Below are positions 7,616 to 16,383 of a DNA stretch of 38,578 nt, piece after piece. Location of the stretch: positions 1 through 38,578 of the forward strand of contig JALHNF010000001.1 of the NCBI GenBank assembly GCA_022843645.1, written 5' to 3'. A program made the position numbers and the translations under genes. Each line of letters begins with the position of its first letter. The first letter of the stretch is position 1. The notes beneath the pieces are model-generated. The model searched no databases and was not told where the DNA came from. It saw nothing but the letters and a program-made list of their open reading frames with translations. The DNA comes from Minisyncoccota bacterium. GTDB taxonomy: Bacteria; Patescibacteriota; Minisyncoccia; Phycocordibacterales; UBA5272.

Positions 7616-8590
7616 ATGTTCCAAAGGTTTCTTTTGGCTACACTCATCATCTCAATGACAAGTATTGGGATTGTGGGCGCTGCAACATACTACGGGAAAA
7701 AAACCGTGTCAGTATCTTCTTATGGTAATGAAGAAAACCACGCTATCTCTTTTTCGGAGGGGGCACAAGAATACATACCTACCTTTTTCGTATCTTTTCC
7801 TGAGACGGTAATAGATGCAGATGGCGCATACATAGGAAAAGTTGATCTTTCCTCTGGTACCATCACCCCTTTGTATACAAAAAATGAAAAGCAGAAGCTT
7901 CCGATCGCGAGTATCTCAAAGCTTATGACGGCGTATGTAGCTCTTCAAGGGAGAAGTTTGAATAGTACGTTTATCATCACTGACTGGGCAATATCGGGAC
8001 CATGGCCATCTCATAAATTCACTGCCGGAGATGTGTACTCTTTGCGGGAACTTCTAGAAGCGACGCTCGTAGAATCAAACAACGATGCTGCGCGTGTGCT
8101 CGCTGCAAGTATAGGTGAAAAAAACTTTGTACAAAAAATGAATCTTGCTGCAGCTGCTTTTGCTTTGCCTGACACGAAGCTCTATTCATCTGATGGTACT
8201 GAAAGAAAAATCGCTGACACATGGGTTGAAAATACGTCTACACCAGAAGATATCGCACACCTTATTGTGAGCCTACACTCTGTTGCTCCAGAGCTTCTTC
8301 AGGTGACTACAAAGCCCGCCGTGCTTATTTCTGACGTCACGGGAACAAAAACATTTACTGCATACTCCACAAATAGACTGATGGAATATTTTGGAAATGA
8401 ATTTACCCTCCTTGGCGGGAAGACGGGCACATCTGATTCAGAACGCAGACATCTCGTTATCCTTTTTGAAGATGCGCAAGGTGATGCATACGTAGCTGTT
8501 GTTCTTCAGTCTAAAGACAGTTTCAAAGACATGGCGACACTTCTTTCATCTGTCCGAGAGTATACACAAAGCTTGTATGCTAAAAATTAA
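7616..8590 (+). CDS. D-alanyl-D-alanine carboxypeptidase (peptidase S11)
   Basis: 324 aa from the ATG at 7616, chosen because the -10 box lies just before it and a signal/anchor helix begins there (residues 4-24). All three penicillin-binding motifs are intact: S99-I-S-K102, S154-N-N156 and K269-T-G. It trims the terminal D-Ala from stem peptides outside the membrane, limiting 4-3 crosslinking and making tetrapeptides, the donor for the L,D-transpeptidase two genes upstream. The usual C-terminal amphipathic domain of DacA-type enzymes is absent. The next gene overlaps its end by 14 nt. Confidence 0.9.
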   Translation: MFQRFLLATLIISMTSIGIVGAATYYGKKTVSVSSYGNEENHAISFSEGAQEYIPTFFVSFPETVIDADGAYIGKVDLSSGTITPLYTKNEKQKLPIASISKLMTAYVALQGRSLNSTFIITDWAISGPWPSHKFTAGDVYSLRELLEATLVESNNDAARVLAASIGEKNFVQKMNLAAAAFALPDTKLYSSDGTERKIADTWVENTSTPEDIAHLIVSLHSVAPELLQVTTKPAVLISDVTGTKTFTAYSTNRLMEYFGNEFTLLGGKTGTSDSERRHLVILFEDAQGDAYVAVVLQSKDSFKDMATLLSSVREYTQSLYAKN

Positions 8591-9092
8591 TCTGTTCCTT
8601 AAGGAGTTTCTCAAAAGACAATCTTGGGTAACTATTGGAATAACACTTCTTGTTTTTTATGCGATCGGGATTATTGCGCTTCGTTTTGCAACCATCGTGA
8701 GTCTCCTAGAGCAATTTCCATTATCGGAATCCGCCAAACTTGTAGCACTTGTCTTTGTGCGCCCACTTGATGCATTTACACTTGGAAACTTTGTTCTTTT
8801 TCTTGTGTCTGGGTTTTTATTCGGCTCTCAGATAGTTGCTTTACGGCTATACGTCAAGAAGCGCTTTTTCAACTCACATCACAGTCTCGGTTTTGTTGGT
8901 ATGCTAGGCACACTGTTTGGTTGTTTAGCGTGTTGCGGGTCAATTATTGTTGTCACATTCATTGGGGCACTCGGTGTTTCTTTGGGGACACTGCCATTTA
9001 ATGGCCAAGAAATAGCTTTTGTTGGCATTGCCGTCTCTTTACTTGCACTTCTTTATACCGTCAAAAAGATAGACGACCCACTTGTGTGTTAG
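8577..9092 (+). CDS. Integral membrane protein, function unknown (171 aa)
   Basis: Started at the ATG at 8577, which overlaps the carboxypeptidase gene by 14 nt; the open frame extends further but into that gene. It has four or five hydrophobic helices (about 15-40, 58-85, 100-120, 120-137 and 147-165). A Cys-rich turn GCLACCG lies inside the third. Loops are short and no soluble domain is present. The family is not recognised; co-transcription with the carboxypeptidase hints at a cell-envelope role. Confidence 0.75.
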   Translation: MLKINLFLKEFLKRQSWVTIGITLLVFYAIGIIALRFATIVSLLEQFPLSESAKLVALVFVRPLDAFTLGNFVLFLVSGFLFGSQIVALRLYVKKRFFNSHHSLGFVGMLGTLFGCLACCGSIIVVTFIGALGVSLGTLPFNGQEIAFVGIAVSLLALLYTVKKIDDPLVC

Positions 9093-9094
9093 GC

Positions 9095-9122
9095 TTGACT
9101 ATCTATACATGTGTGCTACTGT
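9095..9122 (+). promoter_or_regulatory. Sigma70-like promoter upstream of the 9168 gene
   Basis: TTGACT (9095-9100), a 16-bp spacer, then TACTGT (9117-9122). The predicted leader is about 40 nt and contains the palindrome AAGAGCTCTT. Confidence 0.45.
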
Positions 9123-9167
9123 GAGAATAGAAGAGCTCTTTACTTCGACAGGCAAAAGGAGGTCTGT

Positions 9168-9767
9168 GTGGAAATTTCCATCGTTCTTAGCACGTTGGCT
9201 GGGCTAGGATTTTGTCTAGCTTATCTGGAATATAATCGCGTTGTCATCACAGGAAAAACGAAGCCTAACGGCGCGGCTTGGGCAATCTGGTCGGCAATTG
9301 CCGTGGTAAGTACAGGAAGTTACATCGCGGTATCTGAAGACTTCTGGAAAAGCTTGCTTCCTATCTTGAACATCATGCTGTGCATTGGGACATTTGTCCT
9401 GGCGCTCATCGCAGGCAAGTTCAAGAGGCTCGACGTTACAGATTGGATTGCTCTTGGCATAGGTCTCACCGCGGTGGTTGTTTGGGGAGCCTATAAATCT
9501 GCCACATATGCAAACCTGATCGTCCAAGTTGCCATCGCGGTTGGATTTATCCCCATCTGGCGAGCGGTGTGGAAGAATCCGTCATGTGAACATTCTCGCC
9601 CTTGGTTGATTTGGGTTGTGTCCTACTTGGTGTCTCTTATTGTAGTCACGCTGAGATGGAAGGGTCAATGGATTGACCTTGTCTATCCAATCAACTGCGT
9701 CTTGCTCCATGCCTCAGTACCTATTTTGTGCTCACTAAGAGCAAAAGCAAGGATTGAAGTGACATAA
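9168..9767 (+). CDS. Multi-pass membrane protein, function unknown (199 aa)
   Basis: The GTG at 9168 is chosen because a strong Shine-Dalgarno (AAAGGAGGT) lies 5 nt before it. Six or seven TM helices span nearly the whole protein, and the second half has regular helix-short-loop spacing. Motifs such as KPNGAAWAIW and GAYKSATYANLIVQ are visible but I do not recognise the family; a PQ-loop-like transporter is a weak possibility. The GC content is higher than its neighbours. It has its own promoter and terminator, so it is a solitary unit and possibly acquired. Confidence 0.75.
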   Translation: MEISIVLSTLAGLGFCLAYLEYNRVVITGKTKPNGAAWAIWSAIAVVSTGSYIAVSEDFWKSLLPILNIMLCIGTFVLALIAGKFKRLDVTDWIALGIGLTAVVVWGAYKSATYANLIVQVAIAVGFIPIWRAVWKNPSCEHSRPWLIWVVSYLVSLIVVTLRWKGQWIDLVYPINCVLLHASVPILCSLRAKARIEVT

Positions 9768-9768
9768 T

Positions 9769-9814
9769 AACCCACTACTCGGACAGAAACCCTCTGCTTC
9801 GGTGGTGGGTTTTC
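9769..9814 (+). terminator. Terminator after the 9168 gene
   Basis: Stem AACCCACTA (9769-9777) with TGGTGGGTT (9803-9811), a long 25-nt loop, and a short T run. Confidence 0.55.
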
Positions 9815-9850
9815 TGTTGCATTTTCATTTAACAAAATGAGGAAATATTG

Positions 9851-9856
9851 TATTAT
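9851..9856 (+). promoter_or_regulatory. -10 box for the Gmad2 protein gene (leaderless)
   Basis: TATTAT ending 6 nt before the ATG at 9863. Confidence 0.5.
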
Positions 9857-9862
9857 TTAAGC

Positions 9863-10663
9863 ATGCTTAATTTTCTTAAAACTCTTGGACTCTTAGCAAT
9901 TGGACTTCTTGTCATTGCAATCATTGCATGGTTTGTCTTTCCTGCTTCTCAAAAAGCAGTTGATAGCATTGCAAACACAGATGTGGCGCCGAAGCGTACG
10001 CTCGGAGAAATATTTGTGCGGGATTTTTTAGGAATTCCAAAATGTGGCATTCTTGGCGGCGGGTGTGACGCTCGAAATACAGATCCTTCTTCTGAGACGC
10101 AAATATTTTCTAATCCAGATATAAAAACCGTTGAGCCATATTCAGGGAGTACAGTAAAAAATCAGATGCTCATAGAGGGTGTGGCGCGAGCATCTTGGTT
10201 TAGCCAAGGTGTTGCGCCTGGAGAAGTTCGCAATGAACGAGGGGAAAAAGTTGGTGCGTTCATAATCAAGAAGGCTACTTCCACTATTCCTACACCTTCA
10301 AACTCATTTGTGTCATACACCGGCACTTTGCAATATGGAGATCCTGACACAAAAACAGGATATATTATTTTTAAACGTGGAACTGGAACTACAACCAACG
10401 CTACTTTGTCAGTACCGGTGCGATTTTATGAAACAAACACAAATTCGCAATCGTTTCTTACACCACCCCCTGTTGCATCAGAATGTCGAAAAACCGGATG
10501 TAGTGGGCAGATTTGTGCAGACCAGGAAATCATGACGACATGTGAGTTTCGCACGGAATACGCATGTTACCAAAACGCAAAATGTGAACGTCAGCCAAAT
10601 GGCACATGTGGATTCACTCCGACAAGTGAGCTCACAGGCTGTCTTGCAGGTACATCTAATTAA
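9863..10663 (+). CDS. Secreted Gmad2-like and eight-cysteine-cluster protein
   Basis: 266 aa from the ATG at 9863 (leaderless -10 box). A TM or signal-anchor helix spans 6-27. Residues about 90-195 match the Gmad2 immunoglobulin-like pattern (VEPYSGSTVKNQMLIEGVAR, then a beta-rich stretch ending LSVPVRF). The C-terminal about 57 residues hold eight cysteines (CRKTGC, QIC, TTCEFR, YACY, AKCER, GTCGF, GCL), presumably disulfide-bonded outside the cell. Both modules are known from exported proteins and suggest surface binding; the ligand is unknown. Cys residues at 57 and 64 in the linker are extra. The DsbA-like protein at 13851 could help fold it. Confidence 0.8.
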   Translation: MLNFLKTLGLLAIGLLVIAIIAWFVFPASQKAVDSIANTDVAPKRTLGEIFVRDFLGIPKCGILGGGCDARNTDPSSETQIFSNPDIKTVEPYSGSTVKNQMLIEGVARASWFSQGVAPGEVRNERGEKVGAFIIKKATSTIPTPSNSFVSYTGTLQYGDPDTKTGYIIFKRGTGTTTNATLSVPVRFYETNTNSQSFLTPPPVASECRKTGCSGQICADQEIMTTCEFRTEYACYQNAKCERQPNGTCGFTPTSELTGCLAGTSN

Positions 10664-10668
10664 GCGCG

Positions 10669-11706
10669 ATGTCTATGTATAAAGTCGCAGGTCTTATCCT
10701 TGCCTTTTTACTATTATGTATTTTCTTTCTATATCAAGAGTATCAACCCAAAACAGTTTTTCCTAATCAAGAATTCCAAGAAAGGATCGCAATCCCAGAG
10801 AAGAAAGACGTTATGGATATTCTCATATTTGGCGACGTCATGCTAGATAGGGCGGTGCGTGAATATATACATCAAAATACAACGCAATCTTTATTTAAAA
10901 ATGTCTCCTCAGAAATAGACAAAGCAGATATCACGCTTATTAATTTAGAGGGCCCAATCACAAAGAATCATTCTGTTGTTACAAAAACAAACTTTCAGTT
11001 TACGTTTGCTACTCATACGGCACAGGATCTTTCAGACATCGGTATAGATGTGGTGAGTCTCTCCAACAACCATGCGCATAATTTCGGTAGACAAGGACTT
11101 CTTGAGACAAAAGAATACCTCACTAATGCCGGTGTAGCTTTTTTTGGCGATCCATATAATAAAGCTGGTACAACATATACGCACACAAAAGGTAAAACAA
11201 ATGTTTCGTTTATTGGTTTCCACCAATTCGAGGCGTACGATATCAGTGTTTTGCTAGAAGAAATACGAGAACTCAAAAAACAAAATCATTTTATTGTTTT
11301 TTATCCACATTGGGGGGAGGAATACAAACTGAAAGCAAATGCCACACAAGAAGGCATTGCTAAGGAAGTACTCGCGGCAGGTGTGGATATTGTGATAGGT
11401 GCCCATCCGCACGTCATACAAAATGTTTCGTTATTACAAAACAAATTAGCATTTTACTCGCTTGGCAATTTCATTTTTGATCAGTGGTTCTCGAAAGATG
11501 TTCAGTACGGACTCGCCCTTAAACTGTCGCTTGAAAATAATGTTCTAAACAAAGTTGAGCTTAAGCCGTTTTTCAGAGAAAGGTTTGAGCCTGTATTTTT
11601 GAGCGGTGAAGAAAAAGATACATGGTGTGAAGCATACCTAAAAGTATCTCTCATGGCGCCAAATACCCAGTCTCCTTGTATAATTGAAATGAATCGAAAT
11701 GAATAA
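10669..11706 (+). CDS. CapA-family protein (PGA_cap metallophosphatase fold)
   Basis: 345 aa with an N-terminal TM anchor (about 5-24) and an exported domain. Family landmarks are GDVMLDRAV, INLEGPIT, SLSNNHAHNFG, YPHWGEEY, GAHPHVIQ and FYSLGNFIFDQ, carrying the metal-binding D, N and H residues of the calcineurin-like fold. Family members act in poly-gamma-glutamate capsule handling, but many have unknown substrates, and no capB or capC lies nearby. It begins 5 nt after the previous gene and overlaps the photolyase start by 8 nt. Confidence 0.88.
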   Translation: MSMYKVAGLILAFLLLCIFFLYQEYQPKTVFPNQEFQERIAIPEKKDVMDILIFGDVMLDRAVREYIHQNTTQSLFKNVSSEIDKADITLINLEGPITKNHSVVTKTNFQFTFATHTAQDLSDIGIDVVSLSNNHAHNFGRQGLLETKEYLTNAGVAFFGDPYNKAGTTYTHTKGKTNVSFIGFHQFEAYDISVLLEEIRELKKQNHFIVFYPHWGEEYKLKANATQEGIAKEVLAAGVDIVIGAHPHVIQNVSLLQNKLAFYSLGNFIFDQWFSKDVQYGLALKLSLENNVLNKVELKPFFRERFEPVFLSGEEKDTWCEAYLKVSLMAPNTQSPCIIEMNRNE

Positions 11707-13081
11707 AACAGAATTACTCTTAAAACGCGTACGCACACTGCGGGATTTGCCATACAAAGAAGGTGGTATTGTATACTATTGTGTTCGGGACCAGAGAGTT
11801 GACCAGAATGCAGCTCTTTTGTTTGCTCAATCATTAGCAATTAAACATAAAACAACTCTCTCTGTCCTTTTTGTCCTTTATCCTGATTATCTTGGTGCCT
11901 GTGAGCGTCAATATGATTTTATGTTTCGTGGACTAGCAGAAATGGAGGAGTCGCTACGAAAACACAACATTCCTCTGGTAGTTCGTTTTGGTAAAGACGA
12001 GGAAGAACTTAACGCGTACATTAAGAAAGAACATGCCGGCGCTCTTGTCACTGATTTTTCGCCACTCAAAAGAAACAGGGAATGGAAAGACGTATGGGCA
12101 CGCGCCGCAGCAATACCTGTTTTTGAAGTGGACGCACGGAATATTGTCCCTGTTTGGATTGCTAGCAGCAAGCAAGAATACGGAGCGTATACATTACGGC
12201 CTAAACTGCAAAAACTAATTCCTGAGTATCTCCATCTGTTTCCGACAATAAAAAAAATGGAAGACTCAAACCTCGCGACACATAAACCAAACAATTGGGA
12301 GAAGATCGCTAAACATTTTACATACAAAAAAGAGCCTGCAAAAGTTGATTGGGTAACTCCGGGCGAAAAAGCTGGCTATAAGACGCTTGAGACATTTATC
12401 TCATCTCGCCTTCACGGCTATGCGTCAAAAAGAAACGATCCAAATGAAAGTGCACAATCAAACCTATCCCCATACATTACTTTTGGACAAATTTCACGTC
12501 ATAAAGTTGCGATTCTTGTACAAGAGTCCGGCGCACCGAAAGAAGACAAGGAGGCATTTCTAGAAGAACTCATTGTGCGTTCGGAGCTTGCGGAAAACTT
12601 TTGTTTTTACAATCCACACTATGACTCAGTACGCTCGTTTCCTGATTGGGCGCAAAAAACGTTAACGGCACATAAAGACGATGTGAGAGAGCATGTCTAC
12701 ACATTGTCACAATTTGAGCGTGCTCAAACACACGATGAACTGTGGAACGCTGCTCAGGAAGAGCTTCTACAGACTGGCAAAATGCATGGCTATATGAGAA
12801 TGTACTGGGCAAAAAAGATTCTTGAGTGGACAAAAAGTCCCGAAGACGCAATGAAAATAGCTATTTATCTCAATGACACATACGAACTTGATGGACGTGA
12901 GCCAAACGGCTATGCGGGTATTGCGTGGAGTATTGGTGGCGTACACGATCGAGCGTGGTTTCCTCGGCCTGTCTTTGGTACTATTCGTTTTATGAGTGTA
13001 GGTGGCGCTAGAACTAAATTCAATGTGGCAGAATATATAAAAAAGTGGACAGATAAAGAATATGAACAAAAAAGAAAATAA
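11699..13081 (+). CDS. Class II CPD photolyase
   Basis: 460 aa. It repairs UV-induced cyclobutane pyrimidine dimers using FADH- and blue light. Class II landmarks are GIVYYCVRDQRVDQNAALL near the N-terminus, the photolyase domain to about residue 150, and the FAD-binding C-terminal half with THDELWNAAQEEL, GKMHGYMRMYWAKKILEW, LNDTYELDGREPNGYAGIAW and GGVHDRAWFPRPVFG. The length is usual. The start overlaps capA by 8 nt and the end overlaps the methyltransferase by 20 nt, so translation is probably coupled. Confidence 0.93.
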   Translation: MNKTELLLKRVRTLRDLPYKEGGIVYYCVRDQRVDQNAALLFAQSLAIKHKTTLSVLFVLYPDYLGACERQYDFMFRGLAEMEESLRKHNIPLVVRFGKDEEELNAYIKKEHAGALVTDFSPLKRNREWKDVWARAAAIPVFEVDARNIVPVWIASSKQEYGAYTLRPKLQKLIPEYLHLFPTIKKMEDSNLATHKPNNWEKIAKHFTYKKEPAKVDWVTPGEKAGYKTLETFISSRLHGYASKRNDPNESAQSNLSPYITFGQISRHKVAILVQESGAPKEDKEAFLEELIVRSELAENFCFYNPHYDSVRSFPDWAQKTLTAHKDDVREHVYTLSQFERAQTHDELWNAAQEELLQTGKMHGYMRMYWAKKILEWTKSPEDAMKIAIYLNDTYELDGREPNGYAGIAWSIGGVHDRAWFPRPVFGTIRFMSVGGARTKFNVAEYIKKWTDKEYEQKRK

Positions 13082-13844
13082 AGTCCCGAGACAAAAAACA
13101 GACTGGGAAAGTGTGTCACAGTGGTACATGAGGTATCTAGAAGAAGATGTGGATTCATATCACGCAAAAGTGATCATCCCAAATCTCTTAAGACTCCTTG
13201 GTAATGTACAAGGTAAAAAGATTATCGATCTTGGGTGTGGGGATGGAACTATAGGACATATCCTTGCAAACAAAGGGGCGCGTGTTGTGGGTGTTGATGG
13301 AAGCCAGACGTTAATTGCCCAGGCAAAAAAAGAAGCACAAGAAAATGAGACGTACATAGTCCAAGATGTGCGAAGAGGTCTACCAAAAGATTGTAAAGAA
13401 AGCGATATATGTGTGTCTGTGCTTGCAATCCAAAATATGGATATGATTCACACCGTATTTGATAGTGTCAGTAAAAACCTTATCTCGAAAGGGAGTTTAC
13501 ATATCGTGACACTTCATCCAGGTTTTAGAATACCGAAAGAGAGCGACTGGCATTTCGATCCCAAAACAAAAAAACAAGGCCGTCTGATATTTACCTATAT
13601 GTCTGAGACAAAAGTTTATATATCTCAAAATCCAAGTAAGCAAAATTCTGTGAAATCTGTTACTTTTCATAGACCACTTCAGGTATATAGCAAAAATCTT
13701 TACAATAGCGGTTTTGTCATTAAACGAATCGAGGAATGGTGTTCGCATAAAGAAAGTGAACAGGGTAGACGCAAAACAGCAGAGGATAGAGCTCGTCAAG
13801 AGATACCTATGTTTTTGTATATCGAGGCTGTCCGTGTACAATAG
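13062..13844 (+). CDS. SAM-dependent class I methyltransferase
   Basis: 260 aa. The SAM-binding motif I is IIDLGCGDGTIG (about 54-65), followed by the acidic VVGVDGS end of strand 2 and an IVQDV motif. The catalytic core covers about 45-150; the C-terminal part ends with a beta-rich region (SVTFHRPLQVYSKNLYNSGF). This matches the Methyltransf_11/25 pattern and the substrate is not evident; UbiE/COQ5-like small-molecule methylation is typical. It overlaps the photolyase gene by 20 nt. Confidence 0.85.
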   Translation: MNKKENKVPRQKTDWESVSQWYMRYLEEDVDSYHAKVIIPNLLRLLGNVQGKKIIDLGCGDGTIGHILANKGARVVGVDGSQTLIAQAKKEAQENETYIVQDVRRGLPKDCKESDICVSVLAIQNMDMIHTVFDSVSKNLISKGSLHIVTLHPGFRIPKESDWHFDPKTKKQGRLIFTYMSETKVYISQNPSKQNSVKSVTFHRPLQVYSKNLYNSGFVIKRIEEWCSHKESEQGRRKTAEDRARQEIPMFLYIEAVRVQ

Positions 13845-13850
13845 CTATAT

Positions 13851-14459
13851 ATGAAAACAATGCTTATTGGAATTGTTGTGATCGCAGCGGGCTTTTTTGG
13901 GCTTGTGTGGTTTGGTGGCACTAAACCATCTGAAAATAATGGGGAAATTGGCACATATGTGTCATACACAAAAGGACCACAAACGGCGAAGGTTAAAATC
14001 ACTGAATACGCAGACCTAGAGTGCCCTGCGTGCGCCGCTATGCACCCAATTATCGATGACTTGCTTGCGAAGTATCCAAATGATATCGAGCTTACCTTCA
14101 AACATTTTCCACTTGCAACTATTCACCCCAATGCACTTCCTGCGGCAAAAGCTGCAGAGGCAGCGGGTATTCAAGGTAAATTTTTTGAAATGCTTGATCT
14201 CATGTTCACAAACCAAGGAGAGTGGTCAAAAAACTCAAATGAAGATGAGGTATTCACTCGATATGCCACAGAGCTTGGGCTTGATGTAGAAAAATTTAAA
14301 GCCGACATCAAAGATGCAACAATTGCAGCAAAAATAAAATCAAACTACGCCGAAGGCGTATCTCTTTCAGTGCGTGGTACTCCAACGTTCTTCATAAACG
14401 GCACAAAACTTGAGAACAATGCTCTCCTCATCTCTTCTGTTGAGGCCTTACTTAAGTAA
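13851..14459 (+). CDS. DsbA-like thiol-disulfide oxidoreductase
   Basis: 202 aa. An N-terminal TM/signal anchor (4-22) puts the thioredoxin-fold domain outside the membrane. The active site is C58-P-A-C61 and the cis-proline loop is RGTPTFFING near residue 175, with an inserted helical region between, as in the DsbA/DSBA_2 group. It probably oxidises or isomerises cysteines of exported proteins; the eight-cysteine protein at 9863 is a natural client. It starts 6 nt after the methyltransferase, and a TACAAT box at 13837-13842 could also give it a near-leaderless transcript. Confidence 0.9.
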   Translation: MKTMLIGIVVIAAGFFGLVWFGGTKPSENNGEIGTYVSYTKGPQTAKVKITEYADLECPACAAMHPIIDDLLAKYPNDIELTFKHFPLATIHPNALPAAKAAEAAGIQGKFFEMLDLMFTNQGEWSKNSNEDEVFTRYATELGLDVEKFKADIKDATIAAKIKSNYAEGVSLSVRGTPTFFINGTKLENNALLISSVEALLK

Positions 14460-14473
14460 TAGACACTTCTATT

Positions 14474-14716
14474 ATGATTAAAGAATTTTTTCTTAAAAAA
14501 CTTCTCGACTACAAACTAAAAAACGTTCCCGAAGAGCAAAAGAAGTTTATTATGACGATCATGGAAAAGAACCCTGAACTTTTCCAAAAGATTGCCAAAG
14601 AAATAGAACACAAAACAAAACAGGGTGAAGGACAGATGAAAGCCTCTATTGATGTCATGAAAAAATATCAGCACGAACTCCGCGAAGTGCTCGCGGGGAC
14701 TGATATTAAAATGTAG
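14474..14716 (+). CDS. Small hypothetical protein (80 aa)
   Basis: A helical, charged soluble protein with no recognised domain. It is Lys/Glu-rich (KNVPEEQKKFIMTIMEKNPE) and could be a small coiled-coil or helical-hairpin protein. It starts 14 nt after the DsbA-like gene and ends 3 nt before the next, so it is part of that operon. Confidence 0.7.
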   Translation: MIKEFFLKKLLDYKLKNVPEEQKKFIMTIMEKNPELFQKIAKEIEHKTKQGEGQMKASIDVMKKYQHELREVLAGTDIKM

Positions 14717-14719
14717 TCT

Positions 14720-15211
14720 ATGACTGGAGAAGAGTTGTGGCTGTACATTGGCCTTCTGTGTCTATCTCTTGGCTCTTCTATATTTTTTGTGCTTTCGGCT
14801 TTTTTTGTACCAATACTCAAGCTTCCGCAAGTATTGCGCAAAATACACGTACCATACTTTAATCGCCTGTACCAAGTCTACACCATAGGACTATTTCTTA
14901 TTGCGATAGGCTTTAGTATAACCACGGTTAATCAGTTTGAATTAATACGAGCGCTTGATTATATGGCGATAGCGCGTTTTTCCTTAAGTATTATTGCTCT
15001 TTTGTCCGGGTTTGCCATCACAAATGCATTCAAAAAACAAAAGCTTTCTCGAGGACTTATTGTGCTTTCGGGGGTTGTGTTTTCGACCGCGCTTTTTATC
15101 TTTTCAAAAGAAGCTACGCCGATGTATCTGGAATACCTATGGGTTATATTCTTGCTTGCGCTATTTTTTGTTCTACGTTACGTTGTACATATCTTTACTA
15201 AAAAGTTCTAA
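14720..15211 (+). CDS. Integral membrane protein (163 aa)
   Basis: Five hydrophobic helices (about 8-30, 52-72, 80-100, 109-127 and 134-156) joined by short loops. No family recognised and no catalytic residues apparent. It follows the 80-aa gene by 3 nt and precedes ychF by 11 nt. Confidence 0.75.
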   Translation: MTGEELWLYIGLLCLSLGSSIFFVLSAFFVPILKLPQVLRKIHVPYFNRLYQVYTIGLFLIAIGFSITTVNQFELIRALDYMAIARFSLSIIALLSGFAITNAFKKQKLSRGLIVLSGVVFSTALFIFSKEATPMYLEYLWVIFLLALFFVLRYVVHIFTKKF

Positions 15212-15222
15212 CACATCTATAC

Positions 15223-16320
15223 ATGGGATTATCTATTGGAATCGTTGGTCTGCCGAATGTTGGGAAAAGTACACTCTTTAATGCGCTCACAAAAAAAGGT
15301 GTGCCGGCAGAAAATTACCCTTTCTGTACTATCGACCCATCTGTTGGAATTGTCGGCGTACCTGACGAGCGTCTCGAAGCACTCGCACGTATAAGTAACT
15401 CAAAAAAAGTCATTCCCGCTGCGATTGAATTCGTAGATATCGCAGGGCTGGTGAAAGGTGCAGCAAGTGGTGAAGGGCTCGGAAATCAATTCCTCTCTCA
15501 TATTCGAGAAACAGACGCAATAGGGCATGTGGTACGTATTTTTGAAGATGGGGGAGTCATACATGTTGACGGCAAAGTACAGCCTCTCTCTGACGTACAA
15601 ACGATTGAGCTTGAGCTTGCCCTTGCAGATCTACAGACAGTAGAAAAGCGTCTCCAAAACATCGGCCGTGATGCAAAAAGAGGCGACAAAGATGCGCTTC
15701 TCGAGCAATCAATTTTAGAAAAGATTCGCCCGCATCTAGACCAAGGAAAACGTGCGGGTACACTTTCATATACAGAGGAAGAGCTACGAGTACTGAAGTC
15801 GCTACAGCTACTTACCATGAAGCCAATGCTTTATATTTTGAATAAAAAAGCAGGTGCGTATAATCTCGATGAAAAGTCCGACCCTCGTTTTGAAGAATTA
15901 ATGGATTATATTGCAAGCACGGGCTCACTTGCGACGATTGTTGATGCAAAAATAGAAGACGAGCTCAAAGACTTCTCTTTAGATGAGCAAGTGGTATTTC
16001 GTGCAGAGCTCAAGGCTCACAAAGATGGTATCCCTGAGCTCATAAAAGGGGCGTATGCGCTCCTTGGACTTGAGACATTCTTGACCACAGGAGAAGCAGA
16101 AACACGTGCCTGGACTATCAGAAAAGGCTCCACAGCTCCTGTAGCCGGCATGGCGATACATACAGACTTTAAAGAAAAGTTTATTCGCGCTGAGGTTGTG
16201 GCTTATGAGGACTTAGTTGGATGTGGCTCATATGCTGTAGCGCGCACACAAGGTAAAGTCCGCACAGAGGGAAAGGAGTACATTGTGAAAGATGGAGATG
16301 TGATTGAGTTTAAGATATAA
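15223..16320 (+). CDS. ychF: Redox/ribosome-associated GTPase YchF (OLA1 family)
   Basis: 365 aa, the usual length. The G1 P-loop is GLPNVGKST (9-17), G3 is DIAGLV, and a helical domain interrupts the G domain (LELALADLQTVEKRL onward). The NKxD-type G4 appears as NKKA, in keeping with the altered nucleotide specificity of YchF/OLA1, which favours ATP. A C-terminal TGS domain ends in VKDGDVIEFKI. It binds ribosomes and affects stress and translation initiation. Confidence 0.95.
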   Translation: MGLSIGIVGLPNVGKSTLFNALTKKGVPAENYPFCTIDPSVGIVGVPDERLEALARISNSKKVIPAAIEFVDIAGLVKGAASGEGLGNQFLSHIRETDAIGHVVRIFEDGGVIHVDGKVQPLSDVQTIELELALADLQTVEKRLQNIGRDAKRGDKDALLEQSILEKIRPHLDQGKRAGTLSYTEEELRVLKSLQLLTMKPMLYILNKKAGAYNLDEKSDPRFEELMDYIASTGSLATIVDAKIEDELKDFSLDEQVVFRAELKAHKDGIPELIKGAYALLGLETFLTTGEAETRAWTIRKGSTAPVAGMAIHTDFKEKFIRAEVVAYEDLVGCGSYAVARTQGKVRTEGKEYIVKDGDVIEFKI

Positions 16321-16324
16321 AAAA

Positions 16325-16349
16325 CAACAAAGCCGCAACGACTTTGTTG
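16325..16349 (-). terminator. Terminator for the minus-strand 2-TM gene
   Basis: 8-bp stem CAACAAAG (16325-16332) with CTTTGTTG (16342-16349). On the minus strand it is followed by six T; in the plus direction the T run is poorer but it may also end ychF. Confidence 0.75.
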
Positions 16350-16383
16350 CTATTTTAAATCACCAGCATTCAAAACTTTTTGA

